NCBI RefSeq assembly: GCF_002979915.1
Contig: NZ_PCQA01000001.1
Coordinates: 866,600-930,599, forward strand
Reading direction: 5' to 3'
Source: Arthrobacter sp. MYb213
GTDB taxonomy: Bacteria > Actinomycetota > Actinomycetes > Actinomycetales > Micrococcaceae
DNA: 64,000 nucleotides
The notes beneath the pieces were generated by a model, which did no database searches, was not told the origin of the DNA, and worked only from the letters and a program-made list of their open reading frames with translations. A program made the position numbers and the translations under genes. Each line of letters starts with the position of its first letter. Positions within the stretch are counted from its first letter, which is position 1. This document shows, one piece after another, positions 8,206 to 15,219 of this stretch.

Positions 8206-8907
8206 TTACTGAGACTTTCTGTTCGAACTGATCCAAAATACGGTACCGAGGATGCCTAAAATTCCGGCGATAAAATCAGTGAAACTGTCTAAAATCCCCA
8301 CGCCAATCTCGGGTGAAATTAAGAAATAACCGCCCCATTCCCCCAACTCCCAGAGCACCGCGGCTAAAGACCCGTACGTGAGAAGCTCACGGGCTACATG
8401 TCGCTGCTGGACCCGGCTAGCCACCTGGGTGAGGCTTCTTCGCCGCATGAGGATTTCGTAGATCAATGCGGTGATTACTGCCATGAGGATCAGATGCACT
8501 ACGAGATCCAACCACCAGACAGCTTGGTAGAGTCCAATTGAGCTAAAAATCCCAGCGGAGATGAAGGCTAGCTGGCCGGTCACGTCTTGCACACGAGATC
8601 TTGCATAGTAGCGAAGCAACCACGTGCCACCGAAAACCAGGGCCATTGCGGCAGCGGCAGCGGGGCCTGCATCTATCCATGCCAAGGGCACCAAAAATAG
8701 CGCGATAAATCTCAAAAGATCACTCGCGTGAAATCTGAAAGTAGCTTCGTAAGCAGAAACGACCACGCTTGGTACACCGCCCCTTCCCTGCTGTTGCACC
8801 GTGGAAAATTGTTGCGATCCTCCTGAATAAGGATCACTTGTAATCTGCGCGGTATTACTTATCGCAGAGATTTTTCGACGGGCGTCCGCACACAAGGAAG
8901 TAGCCAC
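8206..8907 (-). CDS. Integral membrane protein, DUF2238-like C-terminus
   Basis: This 233-residue protein has a 50-residue hydrophilic, Gln/Ser-rich N-terminus, then five or six membrane helices. The last part, with 'AVLWELGEWGGYF' and 'ILDSFTDFIAGILGILGTV', has the spacing of acidic residues seen in DUF2238 (YjdF-like) membrane proteins. The start codon is GTG, 9 bases after the ferrochelatase stop, with no strong ribosome-binding site, so translation is probably coupled. Its role is unknown. Its position between ferrochelatase and a glycosyltransferase is not one I know from other actinobacteria. Confidence 0.7.
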   Translation of the reverse strand: MATSLCADARRKISAISNTAQITSDPYSGGSQQFSTVQQQGRGGVPSVVVSAYEATFRFHASDLLRFIALFLVPLAWIDAGPAAAAAMALVFGGTWLLRYYARSRVQDVTGQLAFISAGIFSSIGLYQAVWWLDLVVHLILMAVITALIYEILMRRRSLTQVASRVQQRHVARELLTYGSLAAVLWELGEWGGYFLISPEIGVGILDSFTDFIAGILGILGTVFWISSNRKSQ

Positions 8908-8916
8908 GCTGATGGC

Positions 8917-10047
8917 TCATTCTTGAGGTACAGACCGGCTCCAATTTGGAACCGTATTTTTCCACTTTGCTCCCTCGCAGCATGTCAACGAACATGCTCC
9001 GCTACCCGGACTCAGTGCCGTCCCAGCATTGATGACTGCCGGATCAACCTGTTCTCCTCTGACCTGCGCTACTCGTTCAATTACCAAATCAACTAGTCCA
9101 CTAACAAACAGTGAAGAAGTCCCCACGCTTTCAGCGCGAAGAAAGGACATACCTAGCTCTTGGGCTGTTTCGGCAGCCTCGGTATCCAAATCGAATTTGA
9201 CTTCCATATGATCAGAGACAAACCCGATAGGGACTACGAGTACACCCTCTATACCTTCGTCGGAAAGCTCACGCATACGATCATTGATGTCTGGTTCCAA
9301 CCAAGGAGTATGTGGAGAGCCCGAACGGGAACAGAAGACCAGTTCGGCATCAAGCTTTTCGCCACCGTCGAGTTCCTGTCCGATCCACTTGATCAGTTCC
9401 TCGTGCTGCGCTTGGTAACCCTGCGTAAAACGTTCTGAGGTACTTTGCATTGTGGAAGGGATCGAGTGGGTAACGTACAGGATCTTATGACGGGTCGGAT
9501 CCAGCTCGCCGACTATTTCCTTAAAACGTGACAGTCCGTCGCGCACGCATTTAAGCTCTGCACCAGCGAATCCGGGGTGGTTGTAGTATTGCCGAATCTT
9601 TTCGAAGGTGATCTTTAGCCCCTCGCTGTCTAGGGTGTCCACCGTTTCAGCAAAGTCTTCACGATATTGTCGGCATGACGAGTAGGAGGAGTATGCCGAA
9701 GTATCAATGGCTAAGAAATTCCGCGCACCAGTGCTAGTAGCATGCTCCCGAATAACGTCGGTAAGATATGGGTTCCAATTTCGATTTCCCCATAATATCG
9801 GCGTGAGAATTCCGCGAGAGCCGAATTCGCTCTTCAGCGCCTCTAGCAGGGCTTGATTCTGTTCGTTTATGGGTGATTTGCCGCCAAAAAGGTAATAATG
9901 CTCCCCGACTTCCTTCAGACGTTCATCGGGGATTCCGCGTCCACGAGTGACGTTTTGCAGGAACGGAAGAACGTCTTCCGGCTTTTCCGGGCCTCCAAAC
10001 GACATCAGTACAACGGCGTCAAAAGGCTGTAGATCCATATTTTCCAT
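8917..10047 (-). CDS. cpfC: Ferrochelatase (coproporphyrin III type)
   Basis: A cytoplasmic ferrochelatase that inserts Fe2+ into the porphyrin (coproporphyrin III in the actinobacterial pathway). It opens with 'FDAVVLMSFGGPEKPEDVLPF', and has 'GGKSPINEQN', 'YVTHSIPSTM' with the catalytic His, and 'VVPIGFVSDHMEVKFDLD' with the acidic metal residues. Four cysteines, one near residue 125 and three in the C-terminal 'CSLTCCEG', are the [2Fe-2S] ligands typical of actinobacterial enzymes. Length is normal (about 373-379 residues). The start is uncertain: GTG 10056, ATG 10047 and ATG 10038 are all in frame, and none has a clear ribosome-binding site. It heads an operon with a membrane protein and a glycosyltransferase rather than with other haem genes, so it may be a second copy. 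Confidence 0.9.
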   Translation of the reverse strand: MENMDLQPFDAVVLMSFGGPEKPEDVLPFLQNVTRGRGIPDERLKEVGEHYYLFGGKSPINEQNQALLEALKSEFGSRGILTPILWGNRNWNPYLTDVIREHATSTGARNFLAIDTSAYSSYSSCRQYREDFAETVDTLDSEGLKITFEKIRQYYNHPGFAGAELKCVRDGLSRFKEIVGELDPTRHKILYVTHSIPSTMQSTSERFTQGYQAQHEELIKWIGQELDGGEKLDAELVFCSRSGSPHTPWLEPDINDRMRELSDEGIEGVLVVPIGFVSDHMEVKFDLDTEAAETAQELGMSFLRAESVGTSSLFVSGLVDLVIERVAQVRGEQVDPAVINAGTALSPGSGACSLTCCEGAKWKNTVPNWSRSVPQE

Positions 10048-10614
10048 CGGCTTCACTCACTGATTCGTCGTCTGAATTTGGTATTACCTTCATAAATTTC
10101 GAGGTCATGTTGCAGTATGCAATCAATGTGGACAGACGCTCCGAAAGTCTGAATCCTTCGTGTCCGACTGTTTTCCGCAGAAATTTATCAAGCTCATCAA
10201 AGTATCTTACCAAGCTAACAATACACTCAGTGAACAAAACCAACGTCGACTGTCATTTCACAGGAAACTTCAAGAGGACTAAAAGGGACTCTGCGCTCAG
10301 GTACTTCGTTTGAGTCGACAGTTTTCTCTACGTAGCCCTTCGAAGGATATGTCGGAACCGCTAGAGCCACTCGAACTACTCGAACTACCGAGTCGGAAAT
10401 GCCAGGTGCAGCGCATGGGCAACATGCCACCCCGCGCGCAGTAAATTCCTTGCCGATGAGAACCGACTTGAGGATGTGCGTCTAGATGGCGCCGTCAGTT
10501 AGGTTGGCTCGACCGTGGTCCAGTCGGCAAATAATTAACAACTAAACGACCGATGAGGATACTCCACCTTCGACCAATCCCATGTGGAGGAGTATATTTC
10601 GGTTGAGCGAGTCT
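10048..10614. other. Gap without recognisable gene
   Basis: About 570 bases upstream of the ferrochelatase. One open frame on the minus strand (10019-10243) runs into the ferrochelatase start in another frame and lacks a ribosome-binding site. The ferrochelatase promoter must lie here, but I cannot point to a convincing -35/-10 pair. Confidence 0.4.
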
Positions 10615-10791
10615 TCAACAACTCCTCTGCCTCCAATTACCGCTCGTTCGCTGGGACAGATCTCCCCATAGACCCAATTCCGGAATATTCAAGTCCACAA
10701 ACAGACCCGTGATAGCAAGCGCGACCAGGGCAGAGGTTTCATTCCTTCCATCTAGGTAAAAACCGTGGAGGTCGATTGGAAACTTAGTCAT
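10615..10791 (-). CDS. Small ORF coupled to the XRE regulator
   Basis: This 58-residue open frame starts with an ATG that overlaps the stop of the XRE-regulator gene (ATGAC...TAA), the arrangement usual for HipB-HipA-type pairs. The product, beginning 'MTKFPIDLHGFYLDGR', is far shorter than a HipA kinase, and I do not recognise HipA motifs in it or in the following frames. It may be a truncated partner, a new small toxin, or chance. The overlap is the only evidence for translation. Confidence 0.25.
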   Translation of the reverse strand: MTKFPIDLHGFYLDGRNETSALVALAITGLFVDLNIPELGLWGDLSQRTSGNWRQRSC

Positions 10792-11005
10792 CGCGCACTT
10801 TAAAACCAAGTTCAATTCCGAGCTGGTCGAGCACATCTAATGTGCGAGTATTTAGGCTGCTCGTTTTGCCGTTTTCAAGTTCGGAAACATAGCGTTGCGT
10901 CAGCCCGAGTTCAATTGCCATTTGGGTTTGGGTGTATCCCAACTGCCGGCGGCGCGCGGCCACCACCCGACCGATATCAGTCATGGACGTTATTGCTCCG
11001 TGCAC
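10784..11005 (-). CDS. XRE-family (HipB-like) transcriptional regulator
   Basis: A 73-residue protein made almost entirely of one Cro/C1-type helix-turn-helix: 'DIGRVVAARRRQLGYTQTQM' leads into 'ELGLTQRYVSELENGK' (recognition helix), and 'TLDVLDQLGIELGFKV' forms a C-terminal strand like HipB. The GTG start at 11005 is chosen because GGGAGG lies 5 bases upstream; the ATG at 10984 has a poorer site. Solitary HipB-like proteins are usually antitoxins or autoregulators. The gene overlaps a small downstream frame. Confidence 0.8.
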   Translation of the reverse strand: MHGAITSMTDIGRVVAARRRQLGYTQTQMAIELGLTQRYVSELENGKTSSLNTRTLDVLDQLGIELGFKVRDD

Positions 11006-11030
11006 TGCAACCTCCCGAGATCCCCTTGTT

Positions 11031-11067
11031 TATCGGATTCTATCCAACCTATTACATTTTTCGGATA
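11031..11067. promoter_or_regulatory. Possible operator of the XRE regulator
   Basis: TATCC (11041-11045) and GGATA (11063-11067) are inverted about 40-60 bases upstream of the regulator's start, and a second TATCGGA-like half-site lies at 11031. E. coli HipB recognises TATCC-8-GGATA; here the spacing is 17, so the likeness is only partial. Confidence 0.25.
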
Positions 11068-11206
11068 CGGAGTCAGCTATACGAAAAATGGAATAATTCA
11101 GCGCTAAGGCAGGGCTCCGTCAATAATCCCCAAGCGGCTGAAACCCACTACCCCGCGCGACCAATGCCCGGTGTAGACCCGTAGTGCCCCTCACCAAAAC
11201 CGTCGA

Positions 11207-11220
11207 ATCGTATATACGAT
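11207..11220. promoter_or_regulatory. Upstream palindrome, candidate FCD-GntR operator
   Basis: ATCGTATATACGAT is a perfect 14-bp palindrome. It shares the arms ATCGTA/TACGAT with the 12-bp palindrome at 11429-11440, which overlaps the start of the aromatic operon, but has two more central bases. FCD-type GntR regulators bind sites with GTnTAC-like cores. It could be an auxiliary operator about 220 bp upstream or belong to a leftward promoter. Confidence 0.45.
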
Positions 11221-11397
11221 CTCGCAACTTCAGCCTCCGACAGGGAGCTATTTCTCCCACCAATTCGGATTCAGAATAATGGTTGTTTATCTTGTCCGGC
11301 AGGGGAAGAGTCAGGGGTAAGTTCCCCGGAATGGCGGGATATTTGCGCTTACCGAAAGCCCCAACATGAATCCTGAGAAGCAATCCACTTCAATGAC

Positions 11398-11440
11398 TTG
11401 ACAGTGATTGAGATTGAGAGCACACTAGATCGTATACGAT
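11398..11440 (+). promoter_or_regulatory. Promoter and operator of the homoprotocatechuate operon
   Basis: TTGACA (11398-11403) is a perfect -35. A weak -10, CACACT, follows 17 bases later (11421-11426). The perfect palindrome ATCGTATACGAT (11429-11440) sits where transcription should begin, so a bound repressor would block initiation. The operon encodes a GntR/FCD regulator as its second gene, the natural ligand-responsive repressor for this site. The operator assignment is inference from position and symmetry. Confidence 0.6.
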
Positions 11441-11471
11441 TTGATGTACGACGAAAGTGGGAAAATCAAAG

Positions 11472-12974
11472 ATGAGTAATCCGATTCCGGTTAGCGAAGA
11501 AACTTTCGCTCAGGCTGGCAAGGTTCTTGCAGTTCACCTCAGCTACTCCTCGCGAGCAGCACAGCGTGGACGCACTCCTAAATTCCCGAGCTACTTCATG
11601 AAGGCTTCTAGCTCACTGGCAACCACCGGCTCCACCGTGGAACGCCCAGCGGGTACCGAATTGCTCGCCTTCGAAGGCGAAATCGCACTGATCATCGGCA
11701 AGGCCGCCCGCCGCGTTTCCGTTGAAGAAGCCTGGAGCTACGTCGGTTCGGTCACCGCCTCCAACGACTTGGGTGTCCATGACATCAGGTACGCGGATAA
11801 GGGATCAAATATCCGCTCGAAGTCCGGCGACGGTTACACCCCGATGGGTCCAACCGCTCTCGCGGCAGCGGATCTGGATCCTGCCAAGCTACGCGTTCAG
11901 ACCTGGGTCAACGGCCGAATCGCCCAGGATGCAGATACCTCGGAACTGCTCTTCACCTTCGCGCAGATCGTTGCAGATCTTTCGCAGCAGATGACCTTGC
12001 AGCCAGGCGACGTGATCCTCACCGGTACCCCAGCAGGCTCCTCCGTATTCTTCCCAGGCGACGTCGTCGAGGTTGAGGTCACCGACCTCCTCACCGGCGC
12101 TACCACCGGACGATTGAAGACCACCGCAATGGAAGGCACTTCCACTTTCGCGGACTTCGGCAACCAGCCAAAGGTCACCGACAAGGATAAGGAAGACGCT
12201 TACGGCGACCGCGAAACCGCAGGTATGCCAGCACTGGTCACCGGCAAGTCGGTACTCACCGATGAAGTCCGCGAACAGCTTGCTACCGTAGCTACCGCAA
12301 CCTTGTCAGCTACCTTGCGCAAGCGCGGACTGAACAACGTCAACATTGAAGTACCAGGTGCTACCAAGGGCATGAAGCGTGTCATCGGTACCGCCCGCAC
12401 ACTGCGCTACATCCCAAACCGCGAAGACCTGTTCAAGGCTCACGGCGCCGGATACAACATGCAGAAGCAGTCAATTGATTCCTTGAAGGATGGCGAAATC
12501 CTGGTCATGGAAGCCCGCGGGGAAACCGGCTCGGCAACCTTGGGTGACATCTTGGCACTGCGTAGCCAGCAGCTTGGTGCCGCCGGCATCATCTCCGACG
12601 GTGGAGTACGTGACCTTGACGCGGTCTCCGGCCTGGAAATCCCAGTCTTCTACAACGGTGCCCACCCAGCAGTCTTGGGTCGCAAGCACGTGGCATGGGA
12701 CAAGGACATCACCGTGGCTTGCGGCGGCGTCTCCGTCCAGCCGGGGGACGTCATCGTTGCAGACTCTGATGGCATCGTAGTGATCCCACCGGCAATGGTC
12801 GCCGAGGTCGCCGCGGAAGCCATGGTCACCGAGTCCAATGACGAATTCATCTTCGCCATGGTTCAGCGTGGCCACGGCATCGAGGGCTTGTTCCCAATGA
12901 ATGCCGAGTGGAAGACTAAGTACAACGCCTGGAAGGACGCCGGATCCCCGGATCTGGCCACCTGGGAGCTGTAA
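11472..12974 (+). CDS. Fused FAH-family isomerase/decarboxylase and RraA-like aldolase
   Basis: This 500-residue protein has two catalytic domains. Residues about 15-220 are a fumarylacetoacetate-hydrolase-family domain like HpaG, the isomerase/decarboxylase of homoprotocatechuate degradation. Its metal ligands are visible as Glu68 and Glu70 in 'FEGEIAL' and Asp99 in 'SNDLGVHDIRY'. Residues about 255-480 are an RraA-like domain. It carries 'GDILALRSQQLGAAG' and 'ISDGGVRDLD', the Arg-Asp pair and Asp that bind pyruvate and metal in HMG/CHA-type class II aldolases. The C-terminal half could therefore perform the retro-aldol step that HpaI performs elsewhere. The ATG at 11472 is preferred to the GTG at 11457, which would leave no space for a ribosome-binding site. 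The stop overlaps the next gene's ATG by one base. Confidence 0.85.
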   Translation: MSNPIPVSEETFAQAGKVLAVHLSYSSRAAQRGRTPKFPSYFMKASSSLATTGSTVERPAGTELLAFEGEIALIIGKAARRVSVEEAWSYVGSVTASNDLGVHDIRYADKGSNIRSKSGDGYTPMGPTALAAADLDPAKLRVQTWVNGRIAQDADTSELLFTFAQIVADLSQQMTLQPGDVILTGTPAGSSVFFPGDVVEVEVTDLLTGATTGRLKTTAMEGTSTFADFGNQPKVTDKDKEDAYGDRETAGMPALVTGKSVLTDEVREQLATVATATLSATLRKRGLNNVNIEVPGATKGMKRVIGTARTLRYIPNREDLFKAHGAGYNMQKQSIDSLKDGEILVMEARGETGSATLGDILALRSQQLGAAGIISDGGVRDLDAVSGLEIPVFYNGAHPAVLGRKHVAWDKDITVACGGVSVQPGDVIVADSDGIVVIPPAMVAEVAAEAMVTESNDEFIFAMVQRGHGIEGLFPMNAEWKTKYNAWKDAGSPDLATWEL

Positions 12975-13633
12975 TGACCACCTCCAAGTCAGAGGTCGCC
13001 TACGCGCTGGTCTCCGAACGAATCGTCAACGGGGCGTACTCCCCCGGATATCGACTCGTTCTGGGAACCATCGCCGATGAACTGGGCTGCTCCGTAGTCC
13101 CGGTTCGCGAGGCGATCCGACGCTTGGAGGCCGAAGGTCTGGTGCACTTCACCCGCAACGTAGGTGCCACCGTGGCGCAGGTAGATTCAACTCTCTACCT
13201 GCACACCATGCAGACCCTCGCGGTCATCGAACCAGCGGCCACCGCGTTGGCCGCGTCCGCCATGGACGAGGCTTGGTTGGCCAAAGCGCAGGATCTCAAT
13301 GATCAAATGCGTCAGTGCTTGGAAGCGTTTGACCCGGTGGCCTTCACCGAGTTGAACAACGAATTCCACCAGCAGCTCTACAGCCAGTGCCCTAACCCGC
13401 ACATCTTGGATCTGGTTCAGCGTGGATGGCGCCGACTCGCAGCTATGCGAGCCAGCTCTTTCACCCACATCCCGCACCGCGCCAGGCAGTCAGTGGAAGA
13501 GCACCAGCATTTGCTGGAACTCATCCGGGTCCACGCTTCTCCTCGGGAAATCGAAGAGGCGGCCCGAGCTCACCGCACCAACACGCTTAATGCCTACCTG
13601 GCTCAGGCCAATATGGATCCCAGCGTTATCTAG
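12974..13633 (+). CDS. GntR/FCD-family regulator of the aromatic operon
   Basis: A 219-residue regulator. Residues 5-70 are the GntR winged helix ('ADELGCSVVPVREAIRRLEA' is the recognition region). Residues 80-205 form the all-helical FCD ligand domain, with Asp/His residues placed to bind a metal and an organic acid ('FTELNNEFHQQLY', 'EEHQHLLELI'). It overlaps the preceding stop by one base, so it is made with the operon it likely controls. The likely effector is a pathway acid such as a homoprotocatechuate or hydroxyphenylacetate derivative. The palindromes at 11207 and 11429 are its probable operators. Confidence 0.9.
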   Translation: MTTSKSEVAYALVSERIVNGAYSPGYRLVLGTIADELGCSVVPVREAIRRLEAEGLVHFTRNVGATVAQVDSTLYLHTMQTLAVIEPAATALAASAMDEAWLAKAQDLNDQMRQCLEAFDPVAFTELNNEFHQQLYSQCPNPHILDLVQRGWRRLAAMRASSFTHIPHRARQSVEEHQHLLELIRVHASPREIEEAARAHRTNTLNAYLAQANMDPSVI

Positions 13634-13697
13634 TTCCCATAAATTTTCATCAGTTCAAGACTTTCATTGTTGAAAGCCACGCGAAAGGAAAACATCC

Positions 13698-15185
13698 ATG
13701 AGCAACGTTCCGGAAAATCTCCCAACACACCTGCAGCACTACATCGATGGAAAGTTCGTCGATTCCATCTCGGGTAAAACCTTTGATGTACAGGAGCCTG
13801 TCAAGAACGAAAACTACGCCACCGTAGCTTCGGCCCAGCCCGAAGATGTGGATCTGGCAGTTATCGCCGCCAATAAGGCCTTCAAGGAAGGCCCATGGTC
13901 CAAGATGTTGCCACGTGAGCGTTCCCGCGTGCTGCACAAAATTGCTGACATTGTTGAGTCCCGTGACGAAGAGCTGGCATTGCTGGAGTCCTGGGACTCC
14001 GGTCTGCCAATCACCCAGGCCAAGGGCCAGGCTCGCCGTGCAGCTGAGAACTTCCGTTTCTTCGCTGACCTGATCGTCGCCCAGGTGGATAACACCTTCC
14101 GCGTTCCAGGTCGCCAGATGAACTACGTGAACCGCAAGCCAATTGGCGTGGCAGCACTGATCACCCCATGGAACGTTCCGTTCATGCAGGAATCATGGAA
14201 GCTGGCTCCTGCCATCGCTACCGGCAACTCGGTAGTACTAAAGCCTGCCAGCTACACCCCACTGTCGGCAGTACTGTGGCCAGAGATCTTCCGCGAAGCT
14301 GGCCTGCCAGAAGGCGTCTTCAACTTGATCTTCGGGTCCGGCGGCGTAGCCGGCGATTACCTGGTCAAGCACCCGGATGTGCCACTGGTGTCCTTCACTG
14401 GCGACAGCTCCACCGGCGCTACCATCTCCACCGCAGCAGCCCCACAGTTCAAGGGCTTGTCCCTGGAACTGGGTGGCAAGTCCCCAGCCATCGTCTTCGC
14501 AGACGCTGACCTAGACGCAGCCCTGGATGCCACCGTGTTCGGTGTGTTCTCGCTGAACGGCGAGCGTTGCACCGCAGGCTCCCGCGTACTGGTACAGCGA
14601 GAGATCTACGATGACTTTGTTGCCAAGTTCGCAGAACGTGCAAAGAACATCCGCGTTGGTTTGCCAAGCGATCCAAAGACCGAGGTCGGCTCGCTGGTCC
14701 ACCCGAACCACTTCGACAAGGTCATGAGCTACATCGAAATCGGCAAGAAGGAAGGCCGTTTGCTCGCCGGTGGCGGCCGCGCAGAAGGCTTCGAGACGGG
14801 CAACTACGTTGCTCCGACCGTCTTCGCCGATGTTGCTCCAGAAGCACAGATCTTCCAAGACGAAATCTTCGGCCCAGTCGTAGCGATCACCCCGTTCGAC
14901 ACCGATGAAGAGGCACTGGAACTAGCCAACAACACCAAGTACGGCCTAGCCGCTTACGTGTGGACCACCAACCTGAAGCGTGCGCACAACTTCGCTCACG
15001 CAATCGATTCGGGCATGGTCTGGCTGAACTCAAACAACGTCCGTGACCTGCGCACCCCATTCGGTGGCGTGAAGGCTTCGGGTCTGGGCCGTGAGGGAGG
15101 CTACCGTTCGGTGGACTTCTACACCACTCAGCAGTCGATTCAGATCACCCTGAACGAGTCCCACTCCCCTAAGTTCGGCGTCTAA
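13698..15185 (+). CDS. hpaE: 5-carboxymethyl-2-hydroxymuconate semialdehyde dehydrogenase
   Basis: A 495-residue NAD-dependent aldehyde dehydrogenase. It oxidises the semialdehyde made by HpaD to 5-carboxymethyl-2-hydroxymuconate. Visible residues are Asn159 ('TPWNVPF'), Lys182 ('VVLKPAS'), Glu257 ('LELGGKSP') and the nucleophile Cys291 ('NGERCTAGSR'). Length is that of the family. The ribosome-binding site is AAAGGA, and a 64-base spacer separates it from the regulator gene. Specificity is read from context: it lies directly before hpaD. Its codon use is strongly biased to frequent codons, suggesting high expression when induced. Confidence 0.92.
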   Translation: MSNVPENLPTHLQHYIDGKFVDSISGKTFDVQEPVKNENYATVASAQPEDVDLAVIAANKAFKEGPWSKMLPRERSRVLHKIADIVESRDEELALLESWDSGLPITQAKGQARRAAENFRFFADLIVAQVDNTFRVPGRQMNYVNRKPIGVAALITPWNVPFMQESWKLAPAIATGNSVVLKPASYTPLSAVLWPEIFREAGLPEGVFNLIFGSGGVAGDYLVKHPDVPLVSFTGDSSTGATISTAAAPQFKGLSLELGGKSPAIVFADADLDAALDATVFGVFSLNGERCTAGSRVLVQREIYDDFVAKFAERAKNIRVGLPSDPKTEVGSLVHPNHFDKVMSYIEIGKKEGRLLAGGGRAEGFETGNYVAPTVFADVAPEAQIFQDEIFGPVVAITPFDTDEEALELANNTKYGLAAYVWTTNLKRAHNFAHAIDSGMVWLNSNNVRDLRTPFGGVKASGLGREGGYRSVDFYTTQQSIQITLNESHSPKFGV

Positions 15186-15219
15186 CCCACCTTCTCGCTT
15201 TTGCAAAGGAGCAAACATC

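Noticed and set aside
10019..10243. 74-codon minus frame running into the ferrochelatase start
   Set aside because: It lacks a ribosome-binding site, overlaps the ferrochelatase start in another frame and resembles no family.
10615..10791. HipA kinase remnant after the HipB-like gene
   Set aside because: Neither this frame nor the sequence after it shows HipA motifs; only the gene overlap suggests a pair.
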